Below are positions 35,934 to 43,345 of a stretch of 64,000 bases of DNA, one piece after another. The position numbers were made by a program, and so were the translations under genes. Source of the stretch: Paenibacillus sp. SC116 (GTDB taxonomy: Bacteria > Bacillota > Bacilli > Paenibacillales > Paenibacillaceae). Positions within the stretch are counted from its first letter, which is position 1, and each line of letters opens with the position of its first letter. The notes below the pieces were generated by a model that saw only the letters and a list, made by a program, of their open reading frames with translations, ran no database searches and was not told where the DNA came from. The stretch spans positions 971,225-1,035,224 of the forward strand of contig NZ_JANIOF010000001.1 in the NCBI RefSeq assembly GCF_024733555.1, given 5' to 3'.

Positions 35934-36650
35934 TCATTCCAACCCTAATTTACTTCCTGACTCCTCTATCTTCAGCACTTCGCAAGCTAGTTTTACCCAA
36001 GCGTCGTCATTTCCATACCATGATGGACCATTCGGCATAAGATATTGCAACGTGCTTTTATGCTTTGCAATCAACTCTGGTTGTTTACATGCATGTGACT
36101 CATTTATCAACAACAAGTCGAACGGATATTGGCGTATAACCGATATTGCCTCTTCCAATAATGGTATGTCTCTCTGTATATACCCCATCCTTATAAGGAT
36201 AACTGGCTTATCCTTCCTTAAATCATCTGAAAATCTATGAATGCGTTTCTGCAATGTTTGATAATAGAGCTCATAGTTATACAAAGGAGGCTCTCCCTCA
36301 ACAACAGGAAAGTCATGAAAGGAATGGCAATCCCATTTTCGATCTACTACATGGTAATAAAGTCCATTATCAGTGATGCCGAGAATATCCAAGTTGTCTC
36401 TTTCCATAAACGAAGAGAAATTGGACTGAATAAGTGAAGCTGTCAAACTTGCATCAGGCATTCCGAACCAATCTAGTGGATAAGAAGCTTGCCGCAAACC
36501 TAAACGTCTTATTTGATAAGCTACCGAACAACTTCCTCCTAAACCGATTACAACGCGATTATAACTAGATAAGTCTCTCAATATCCGTCCCTCTTCCTCT
36601 GTACTGTATACGCAATTCGAACGACAAGCGAATGTGTACAACGTGGCCAT
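35934..36650 (-). CDS. DUF1796 putative papain-like cysteine peptidase
   Basis: A 238-residue protein with VVIGLGGSCSVAYQIRRLGLRQASYPLDWFG, here given as the region of about residues 33-63, the DUF1796 signature in which the Cys of GGSCS is the predicted nucleophile. His and Asp/Asn candidates are in VLLINESHA-like segments near residue 195. Peptidase activity is predicted for the family, not shown. ATG at 36650 has no Shine-Dalgarno. A TTG at residue 24, seven bases after GAGGG, is a credible alternative start that would place the conserved motif closer to the N-terminus. Confidence 0.7.
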   Translation of the reverse strand: MATLYTFACRSNCVYSTEEEGRILRDLSSYNRVVIGLGGSCSVAYQIRRLGLRQASYPLDWFGMPDASLTASLIQSNFSSFMERDNLDILGITDNGLYYHVVDRKWDCHSFHDFPVVEGEPPLYNYELYYQTLQKRIHRFSDDLRKDKPVILIRMGYIQRDIPLLEEAISVIRQYPFDLLLINESHACKQPELIAKHKSTLQYLMPNGPSWYGNDDAWVKLACEVLKIEESGSKLGLE

Positions 36651-36651
36651 A

Positions 36652-36684
36652 TTAGAAAAGGGGATGAGCCTAATGCCCCTCCCC
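36652..36684 (-). terminator. Weak terminator after the beta-rich protein gene
   Basis: On the minus strand GGGG (36676-36679) can pair with CCCC (36660-36663), extended by an A-T pair, followed by TTTTCT. The stem is short, so readthrough into the DUF1796 gene is possible. Confidence 0.35.
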
Positions 36685-36714
36685 TCTCCAAGCTTACTAA
36701 AATAAATCTATCGA

Positions 36715-37128
36715 TTAGTTAGAAACAGCTACAGCACTAAAACTTTCTGGACCTGTGCGAGTGGCGAGATTTATGCCACTTCCAAGTACGTAAGCAGTAT
36801 AGATTGGGAAGCTAGGAGTGGTTGGTACGTTGAAGTCAGTAGCTGAAACTGTAAATGTAAGTGTATCTAGAGCGTTGACTGGCAAAGCAGTAGTTGCCGA
36901 ATAGATTTGAGTTGTATCCCGGAAAATTAGAATTGTGACAGTACCTAATACAGCAAGCAAAGTTGTTACTGCAACAGTTGCGCTTAACTCTACTCGAGTA
37001 CCAGTAGTAGCAGTTGCTAAGTTGATCCCCAATGTTCCAAACAAGGCAGGAGCAGCAGTTAGCGGAACTGCAATCGAACCTGCATAACTCGCATTTTGCG
37101 AAATTTGACCATCTACAAAGGTAGACAT
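36715..37128 (-). CDS. Ala/Thr/Val-rich beta-strand protein, possible surface or spore protein
   Basis: A 137-residue protein starting MSTFVDGQISQNASYAGSIA. It is almost free of Lys and rich in Ala, Thr, Val and Leu with alternating strands, and has two LGxGINLAT-like segments (LGINLAT and GSGINLAT). It looks like a small jelly-roll domain as in exosporium/BclA-type C-termini, but I cannot name the family. ATG at 37128 lies seven bases after GGAGG. Divergent from an XRE regulator. Confidence 0.65.
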   Translation of the reverse strand: MSTFVDGQISQNASYAGSIAVPLTAAPALFGTLGINLATATTGTRVELSATVAVTTLLAVLGTVTILIFRDTTQIYSATTALPVNALDTLTFTVSATDFNVPTTPSFPIYTAYVLGSGINLATRTGPESFSAVAVSN

Positions 37129-37217
37129 TGGCTTCACCTCCACTATTACTATATGTAAATCTTCAACTCTCGCTTGGACCAATGATAGATTCTTCAAAAT
37201 TAGACGGCAAAATATTC

Positions 37218-37246
37218 TTGACACGATACATTTTGTATCATAAAGT
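37218..37246 (+). promoter_or_regulatory. Promoter of the XRE regulator with operator in the spacer
   Basis: TTGACA (37218-37223), 17-base spacer and TAAAGT (37241-37246). The spacer is almost exactly filled by the palindrome GATACA-TTT-TGTATC (37225-37239). A protein bound there would block RNA polymerase, which fits self-repression by the XRE protein. Confidence 0.65.
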
Positions 37247-37308
37247 ACAACTATCAGCTACATAATTCCCCATATCTGACTAATCTAATAAACGAAGGAG
37301 TATCCCAT

Positions 37309-37629
37309 ATGACGATCGGAGAAAGATTGCGACGCCTGCGTATTTCTCGCAAGCTATCGCAAGAGGAAGTAGCAAGATATATTGGCGTGACTCGCTCGGC
37401 CTACAGCCATTACGAAATTAATAGCCGACAGCCCGTCTATGATACAGTTCGTAAACTATCGACTTTATTTGACGTATCGATTGATTATCTTATAAATTCT
37501 GACCTGCAAGACCACGAGCCTCAAGAAACAAAAAGACTGCTTCAACTATGGCAAGCCATGGATGAGCAGTCACGCGAGCAAACTCTTCATATGATGCATG
37601 CTATGAAACAATCAAATTCAAAATTATAA
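37309..37629 (+). CDS. XRE-family helix-turn-helix regulator
   Basis: A 106-residue protein. The helix-turn-helix is in residues 1-60 (LSQEEVARYIGVTRSAYSHYE, split across residues 16-36, and FDVSIDYLI), like SinR/SlrR and phage repressors. The last 40 residues are a helical tail that may dimerise. ATG at 37309 follows GAAGGAG. Its stop overlaps that of the convergent histidine kinase gene by six bases. It is a candidate controller of itself and possibly the divergent beta-rich gene. Confidence 0.88.
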   Translation: MTIGERLRRLRISRKLSQEEVARYIGVTRSAYSHYEINSRQPVYDTVRKLSTLFDVSIDYLINSDLQDHEPQETKRLLQLWQAMDEQSREQTLHMMHAMKQSNSKL

Positions 37630-39723
37630 GTCGTACACAGGAAGTTCAATATGAAACGTACTTCCTTGACCATATGCACTTTGCGCCCATATCCGACCAT
37701 GATGAAGCTCTACAATTTCTTTGGCAATTGACAGACCTAATCCACTACCGCCTACTGCTGAATTTCGAGACTTATCTCTTTTGTAAAAGCGATCAAAAAT
37801 ATAGGGCAAGTCTTCCGCATCAATCCCAACCCCTGTATCGTTAATTGAAATATGGATACAAGATTTAGATACCACATATTGAAAGCGTATGCTTATCTTT
37901 CCTCCGGTTGGGGTAAATTTGACAGCATTGTATATTATATTATCAAATACTTGTGTCATTCTGTCTAAGTCCATTCTAAGATTTAAACTTACCGGAGGGG
38001 CATCTCGATACGTCAGATTGTAACAAGCAAACAGCAGTCCCCTTGCACGCAATTCTAATTCATACTGTTCTTCAATATGGGAAATAAAACGCTCCAAACG
38101 CACATCTACCATTTCTACGTTGACCTGACGAGCCTCCAACTTAGATAATTCGAATAAATCCTCAATCAAATGATTTAAGCTATTCACTTTGTTAAGCATC
38201 AGTTTCATATATTTTTTTTGTTCGTCAGGCTCAACAATAACATCGTCGTAGAGTGCCTCCAAATATCCTCTAATTAATGTCATAGGGGTTCGCAAGTCAT
38301 GAGATATATTCGATAACAAATGTCTACGTGAACGTTCCATACGTTCTAGCTCTTCATTTTTGGATTCTAAACTTTCATTCATCCGCACTAATTCTGAAGT
38401 ACGATGTTCAATCCTCGTTTCAAGTCCAGCATTAAGCTCTCGTAATTCATAGTAGAGAGATTCCACATCCCCCATTGCCTTGGATATGCGTCTAGACAGC
38501 ATTATAGATTGCATAAATACGCAAACAACAAGTCCAAATGGAGCCAGATCACGAATAGGAGCAATCCCTTGGTAGTATAAAATATCATTAAAAATAAGAA
38601 CCGCAAAAATGATAAATCCTAATAATGTAATCGTGGCCCCCGTACGCTGACTCTGAATTGCGCGAACCGTAACGATAATTGAAAAAACAACCGCGAAAAC
38701 AATATAGATTTGGTACATAATAAGAATCGATGTGAAGAATAATGGAGATAGAGTCAAGGTGATGAGTAAAAATACAAAACCAAACCCAATCAATGTGTAG
38801 TAGTATTTTTGAAGTGTTTCTTCCTTAAATAAATAATGGACAAAGCTGACACCTGCCATTACAGCAATCGTCATTAGACAATAATCCAGTCTAATGACAC
38901 CCGTCCATCGATACCATGAGGTCCAATACATAAGCATTACATCACCTAAAGTGAGCATTCTTACAGCAATAGCGATGCAAAGCAGACCAAAAAAGAATGT
39001 AAACTTTTCTCTACGCCGTCCCATAAACATTCCAAACTGATACAAACCAATAATAAGTAAACATCCGAAAATAAGCGAATCCTTCGCTGTCTCTAGCTTG
39101 CTTTTACGGGTCATTTGATTCACAGTTCCAATCTCTGGCGCAACAGAGATCCCACCCTTATGATGAGCAAAATTTGCTACCTGTATGACGATGTCCAATT
39201 TTTCTTTTGGCGCAGGAATCATAATTAATCGATTTCTAAAAGAAGGAACTGCTTCTTCAGCGTTATTTGCCACTACACCTTCTTTTATGTACAGCTTACC
39301 GTTGATCCAAATATTATAGGAGCTGAATGTGCCTGGCATCCATAAGCCAAGAAGCACTTCAGATGGGTTCTTAAATATTTGTATTCGATATGATGCGTAG
39401 CCTGCACCACTTAGCGGCACTCCGTTCAGTTCAACTTGATTCCACAACTTGGGGACAGAGACATAGTGCTGGTCACTCCCTGCAGCAAACATTTCTGGTG
39501 TACGCAGCTCATTCCAATTAAACTCCCATTTCCCATTAAGAGTTACGGACCCGTCTCTTTCAAAATTCCAAGCTTTCAAATTCAATACACCATATTGTAC
39601 TTGTGGTGCAATTTTGGAATGCGAGATATCTCCTATAAGTTGAAGCACAATGACAACCAATACCGCTAAAGCTACAAATGCATGAAAGGATAGCTTTTTA
39701 ATGCGGAAACACCCCCAGTACAC
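37624..39723 (-). CDS. Sensor histidine kinase with 7TM-DISM-type membrane module
   Basis: A 699-residue kinase. An N-terminal helix (about 10-30) is followed by an outside beta domain with YNIWINGKLY, seven hydrophobic helices (about 215-420), a coiled coil, HisKA with SNISHDLRTPMTLIRGY (phospho-His) and HATPase motifs IIYNAVKFTP, DTGVGID and GGSGLGLSIA. This is the 7TMR-DISM layout thought to sense carbohydrates or small ligands outside the cell. The start is unclear: GTG 39723 has a poor site, while GGGGGTG precedes an ATT seven codons later. The divergent response regulator is its likely partner. Confidence 0.88.
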   Translation of the reverse strand: MYWGCFRIKKLSFHAFVALAVLVVIVLQLIGDISHSKIAPQVQYGVLNLKAWNFERDGSVTLNGKWEFNWNELRTPEMFAAGSDQHYVSVPKLWNQVELNGVPLSGAGYASYRIQIFKNPSEVLLGLWMPGTFSSYNIWINGKLYIKEGVVANNAEEAVPSFRNRLIMIPAPKEKLDIVIQVANFAHHKGGISVAPEIGTVNQMTRKSKLETAKDSLIFGCLLIIGLYQFGMFMGRRREKFTFFFGLLCIAIAVRMLTLGDVMLMYWTSWYRWTGVIRLDYCLMTIAVMAGVSFVHYLFKEETLQKYYYTLIGFGFVFLLITLTLSPLFFTSILIMYQIYIVFAVVFSIIVTVRAIQSQRTGATITLLGFIIFAVLIFNDILYYQGIAPIRDLAPFGLVVCVFMQSIMLSRRISKAMGDVESLYYELRELNAGLETRIEHRTSELVRMNESLESKNEELERMERSRRHLLSNISHDLRTPMTLIRGYLEALYDDVIVEPDEQKKYMKLMLNKVNSLNHLIEDLFELSKLEARQVNVEMVDVRLERFISHIEEQYELELRARGLLFACYNLTYRDAPPVSLNLRMDLDRMTQVFDNIIYNAVKFTPTGGKISIRFQYVVSKSCIHISINDTGVGIDAEDLPYIFDRFYKRDKSRNSAVGGSGLGLSIAKEIVELHHGRIWAQSAYGQGSTFHIELPVYDL

Positions 39724-39783
39724 TTACTCGCTGCAATATATATCAATGCTTGGCTTATTCGACAACTGCACTCACTTACTGTG

Positions 39784-39813
39784 TTGTCATCTTCTACCAT
39801 TGTTCGCTATAAT
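39784..39813 (+). promoter_or_regulatory. Sigma-A promoter of the response regulator gene
   Basis: TTGTCA (39784-39789), an 18-base spacer and TATAAT (39808-39813). GGAGGTG follows at 39823, giving a short leader before the start at 39840. Confidence 0.65.
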
Positions 39814-39839
39814 ATGAGATGTGGAGGTGAATAGCCAAG

Positions 39840-40538
39840 ATGAGTGATGCTAAAATACTTGTAGTAGATGATGAAGCTGAGATTACAGAGCTAATATCCT
39901 TGTATTTAAGGCGGGAAGGATTCCAAGTCGTAATTGCTGATAATGGCTATGACGCACTACAGCTCGCCGCTGAAATGAAGCCCGATCTTATTATACTTGA
40001 TATTTTGCTAAAATCGTTAGATGGGATTGAAGTTTGTAAAGAAATTAGAAAGACTTCAAACGTCCCGATCCTCTTCATCAGTTGTAAAAGCGATGATGTT
40101 GATATTATTTTAGGTCTGACCATTGGCGGAGATGACTACATAACGAAACCATTTAGTCCAAGCCAATTAGTTGCGCGAGTAAAGGCCCATCTTCGACGTA
40201 CGACTTTGCATAAATCAGCAGAAAGCAACAGCACCCTGCTTGCCTACCCCGGCTTAGAAATCGATCTCAATAGTCATACTGTCAAAACAAATGGACGTCT
40301 CATCTCTCTGTCATCCAAAGAGTTTGATCTGCTTTCTCACTTAGCTCAAACCCCAAATAAGGTTTTTCGTTTGGAACAATTGTACCAGCTAATTTGGAAT
40401 TCAGAAAGCTTTGGCGATACAAGAACGTTAATGGTTCATATCAGCAATCTTCGTAAAAAAATAGAACCCGATCCCACCAACCCGCGATATATTGTAACGG
40501 TTAGAGGTGTAGGCTACAAATTCCTTGCGAATGAGTAG
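39840..40538 (+). CDS. OmpR/PhoB-family response regulator
   Basis: A 232-residue regulator. The receiver has acidic Asp10-Asp11, phospho-acceptor Asp54 in IILDILL and Lys in YITKPFSP. The winged-helix DNA-binding domain ends RYIVTVRGVGYKF. ATG at 39840 follows GGAGGTG. Divergently arranged with the histidine kinase, whose signal it should receive. Targets are not known. Confidence 0.92.
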   Translation: MSDAKILVVDDEAEITELISLYLRREGFQVVIADNGYDALQLAAEMKPDLIILDILLKSLDGIEVCKEIRKTSNVPILFISCKSDDVDIILGLTIGGDDYITKPFSPSQLVARVKAHLRRTTLHKSAESNSTLLAYPGLEIDLNSHTVKTNGRLISLSSKEFDLLSHLAQTPNKVFRLEQLYQLIWNSESFGDTRTLMVHISNLRKKIEPDPTNPRYIVTVRGVGYKFLANE

Positions 40539-40648
40539 CTTTTTTATCTATGTTTCACCTTTCCTTATCTCACAGTAGAATGAACCCCTTCTTTTGTAGT
40601 ACAATAAGATTTAGTGATTTTTTTGATGACAAGGAAGGAAGACTGGAT

Positions 40649-41518
40649 ATGCTATACATGGAGCAAAATTGGAAAGACTACGAGTTAATAGATACTGGAA
40701 ACGGTGAGAAATTGGAGCGTTGGGGCGATGTCGTCCTGCGTCGTCCTGACCCTCAAATTATTTGGCCAATCTCAAATGAGAATCATCAGTGGAAAAATGT
40801 ACACGGACACTATTATCGCAGCTCAGCCGGTGGTGGACAGTGGGATATGAAAAAACCAGTCCCTGAGCGCTGGTCGATTCAATACCGTGATTTGAAATTC
40901 CATATTAAGCCGACTAGCTTTAAACACACAGGACTATTCCCTGAACAAGCGGTAAACTGGGCATGGATGATGGATAAAATAGCAAATGCGAACCGTCCCA
41001 TTAAAGTACTTAATTTGTTCGCCTATACAGGCGGAGCTACTTTAGCGTGCGCTTCTGCCGGAGCAGAAGTATGTCATGTCGACGCCGCTAAAGGTATGGT
41101 TCAGTGGGCAAAAGAAAATGCTCAGCTTTCTGGCCTTGCCGACCGTCCTATTCGCTTTATTACTGATGATGTATTTAAATTCGTACAACGCGAGCAGCGT
41201 CGTGGTAATAAATACGATGCGATTATTATGGACCCGCCTTCTTATGGGCGCGGACCTAATGGGGAAACTTGGAAACTAGAAGAAAGCCTCTATCCATTCT
41301 TGGAATTCTGTACGACAATTATGTCTGACAATCCTTTGTTCATGTTGATTAACTCCTATACGACAGGTCTTTCCCCTACTGTATTGGATAATTTGTTAAC
41401 AATGACGATGAAAAAGCGTTATGAAGGAAAAATTACATGTGGTGAGATTGGTTTGCCGATTACGAACTCCGGCATGGTGCTGCCTTGCGGTATATTAGGA
41501 CGTTGGGAGTCATCATAA
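40649..41518 (+). CDS. Class I SAM-dependent methyltransferase (RlmI/RlmK-like)
   Basis: A 289-residue protein with motif I VLNLFAYTGGATLACA, acidic loop VDAAKG and catalytic-type motif IV DPPSYGRG, as in COG1092 rRNA cytosine methyltransferases. No PUA domain precedes it. ATG at 40649 follows GGAAGG; the frame upstream overlaps noncoding DNA. It overlaps the pseudouridine synthase gene by one base, suggesting a two-gene RNA-modification operon. The target RNA is not known. Confidence 0.85.
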   Translation: MLYMEQNWKDYELIDTGNGEKLERWGDVVLRRPDPQIIWPISNENHQWKNVHGHYYRSSAGGGQWDMKKPVPERWSIQYRDLKFHIKPTSFKHTGLFPEQAVNWAWMMDKIANANRPIKVLNLFAYTGGATLACASAGAEVCHVDAAKGMVQWAKENAQLSGLADRPIRFITDDVFKFVQREQRRGNKYDAIIMDPPSYGRGPNGETWKLEESLYPFLEFCTTIMSDNPLFMLINSYTTGLSPTVLDNLLTMTMKKRYEGKITCGEIGLPITNSGMVLPCGILGRWESS

Positions 41519-42216
41519 TGAGTGACTCCTACCCATCTGTCCCAGTTCTATTTGAGGATAATCATATTCTTGTTGTAGAAAAGCCTGTGAACATACTGTC
41601 ACAGGCTGACTCTACTCAAGATGTAGATATGCTCACCATACTTAAACATGATGTGAAAACTCGCTATAACAAGCCTGGCAATGTGTATATGGGGCTCGTT
41701 CATCGACTAGATCGTCCTGTGGGCGGAGCAATGGTATTTGCCAAAACGTCCAAAGCAGCTTCTCGCCTGTCCGATACCGTGCGCAAGCATGAATTAGACA
41801 AGCAGTATGTGACGGTCGTACATGGCCGTCCTGCCTCTCCATTTGGGAGCCTAACACACTATTTGTTGAAGGACACTCGCACCAACAACGTACGTGCTGT
41901 ATCCGCTCATACACCAGGTGCCAAAGAAGCTCGTTTAGACTACGAAGTGCTAGAACACCAAAAAGGCTTGTCCCTGATACGCATTCAGCTTCATACAGGC
42001 AGATCGCATCAAATTCGAGTTCAAATGCAAACAATTGGCTGTCCGCTATACGGAGATCAACGATATGGCGCTAGTGTGAACAAGCCTGGCCAACAAATTG
42101 CCTTGTGGTCCTACAAATTAGCGTTTACTCATCCAACATTGAAAGAACAGATGAGCTTCACTTGCAGTCCTCCACAAGTTTATCCGTGGGATATGTGGGG
42201 ATGTTTGCAGCGCTAG
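41518..42216 (+). CDS. RluA-family pseudouridine synthase
   Basis: A 232-residue enzyme with the RluA motif VHRLDRPVGGAMVFAKT, where Asp in HRLDR is catalytic, and LHTGRSHQIRVQ. It has no S4 domain. The ATG at 41518 shares its A with the TAA stop of the methyltransferase gene, so translation is coupled. It isomerises uridine in rRNA or tRNA; the exact site cannot be told. Confidence 0.9.
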   Translation: MSDSYPSVPVLFEDNHILVVEKPVNILSQADSTQDVDMLTILKHDVKTRYNKPGNVYMGLVHRLDRPVGGAMVFAKTSKAASRLSDTVRKHELDKQYVTVVHGRPASPFGSLTHYLLKDTRTNNVRAVSAHTPGAKEARLDYEVLEHQKGLSLIRIQLHTGRSHQIRVQMQTIGCPLYGDQRYGASVNKPGQQIALWSYKLAFTHPTLKEQMSFTCSPPQVYPWDMWGCLQR

Positions 42217-42241
42217 TACACAATTACGCGTCATACTTTGT

Positions 42242-42306
42242 ACAAATAATAGGTTGCGGCGGCTGTGCTTATATCACAGCTACTGCAACCTATTATTTGT
42301 TTCTTT
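42242..42306. terminator. Strong bidirectional terminator
   Basis: A 16-base outer stem (42242-42257 with 42284-42299), a second inner stem GGCTGTG/CACAGCT, and a T-rich tail on the plus strand. It ends the pseudouridine synthase transcript. Confidence 0.85.
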
Positions 42307-42448
42307 GAAGTTGAAGAAATATCATAATGTTAATGAAGTGTACCTGCTTGCTTACAAAAAGCATTGTATATACTAGATTTGAATATAAGGCATGATAGTA
42401 AATGTATAAGGGACAGAGCTTCAAGCTGCTATTCTCAGGATGTCAAAA

Positions 42449-42946
42449 TTACTTATGGGCGGATTCCGGCAAAGTAGAAGCTAGTACGCTAGTCAACTCC
42501 GCTGGTTGTTTCTTCGTTGAATTCGTGAGCTGATCGATCGGTGATTGAGTGAGCTTATGGAGTAGTAGCAATAATAGTTGTTGATTGTGTGATGAAATTC
42601 GACTTAATAGTTCATTCCAGTAAGATTCACGGGCAGCCAAACCTCTGTCCATCTCTTGTTCCCCGAACGAAGTTAAACTGACCCATACGATACGTCGATC
42701 TTCTTGATCGCGTTCGCGGCTGATTAATGCATTCTTCTCCATACGGTCTAACAATGTCGTTACTGCTGCTGCTGTCGTTTCTAGATAAGGAATTAAAGCA
42801 GAGGGCTTTAGCCGCTTATGCTCCGCTACCTTTTCCAATACAATAAGTTGACTGTCCGTCAAACTAGGGGCTAACGCCTCGTCCATAACGTTGCGATAAT
42901 CTTTTGTTAATTTAGACCATACTTTCGCAAAATCGTGAGCATGCAT
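42449..42946 (-). CDS. MarR-family transcriptional regulator
   Basis: A 165-residue winged-helix protein with LTDSQLIVLEKV, ALIPYLETTAAAVTTLLDRME as recognition region and the DQEDRRIVWVSLT wing. ATG at 42946 lies eight bases after AGAGG; the frame upstream is not used. An inverted repeat overlapping its -10 suggests self-repression. No adjacent transporter or oxidoreductase indicates its effector. Confidence 0.9.
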   Translation of the reverse strand: MHAHDFAKVWSKLTKDYRNVMDEALAPSLTDSQLIVLEKVAEHKRLKPSALIPYLETTAAAVTTLLDRMEKNALISRERDQEDRRIVWVSLTSFGEQEMDRGLAARESYWNELLSRISSHNQQLLLLLLHKLTQSPIDQLTNSTKKQPAELTSVLASTLPESAHK

Positions 42947-42984
42947 TCGACCACCCTCTCCAACACTGTCCCGTTCCTCCAAAA

Positions 42985-43021
42985 ACAACTAAATTATACC
43001 ACAGTTGTCATTCATGGTCAC
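42985..43021 (-). promoter_or_regulatory. marR-like promoter and self-operator
   Basis: On the minus strand GTGACC (43016-43021), a 17-base spacer and TATAAT (42993-42998). ACAACT and AGTTGT half-sites (42985-42990 and 43003-43008), twelve bases apart, flank the -10 as a palindrome typical in size of MarR operators. Confidence 0.6.
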
Positions 43022-43095
43022 GTTCCCTTTCACATATGTTTACAAATGCAATAAATCACAACCATACTTTACAATGTCAAACTTGTCATATCGTT

Positions 43096-43124
43096 CACAC
43101 TGTGCCTAATACCTTCATACAATA
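43096..43124 (+). promoter_or_regulatory. Sigma-E-like promoter of the 55-residue gene
   Basis: TCACACT (43096-43102), 14 bases and CATACAAT (43117-43124). The -10 fits CATACANT exactly, the -35 fits five of seven positions and the spacing is the sigma-E optimum. It points at the small gene starting at 43166. Confidence 0.55.
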
Positions 43125-43165
43125 AAGTAGGCAATCTCATTTCTCAAAATGAAAGGAGCATGAGG

Positions 43166-43333
43166 ATGGATACGTGGAAACTGGACTTATTTAACCGCGC
43201 AGTACGTGCCGGAATTATAAAAGACCCACAATGGCAAGACCGATTGGATGAACCGGTACCACTGTGGGTCGTGTTGGAGTTAACTATGAAATTGAATGAA
43301 CTGTTAGACCCGCCTCATAAACCATATGACTGA
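43166..43333 (+). CDS. Small 55-residue protein, probably sporulation-expressed
   Basis: An open frame of 55 residues beginning MDTWKLDLFNRAVRAG and ending PPHKPYD. ATG at 43166 lies seven bases after AAAGGAG; an in-frame ATG at 43160 is too close to that site. The product is acidic/amphipathic, rich in Leu, Trp and Pro, and has no membrane helix. A sigma-E-like promoter lies 42 bases upstream. It resembles short uncharacterised spore-former proteins, but I can name no family. Convergent with parC, ending 12 bases from its stop. Confidence 0.65.
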   Translation: MDTWKLDLFNRAVRAGIIKDPQWQDRLDEPVPLWVVLELTMKLNELLDPPHKPYD

Positions 43334-43345
43334 TCCAGAGCCGTT

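Noticed and set aside
37147-37155. Sigma-K -10 (CATATAGTA) before the beta-rich protein gene
   Set aside because: The -10 fits CATANNNTA, but no AC lies at the right distance and the transcription start would fall inside the Shine-Dalgarno.
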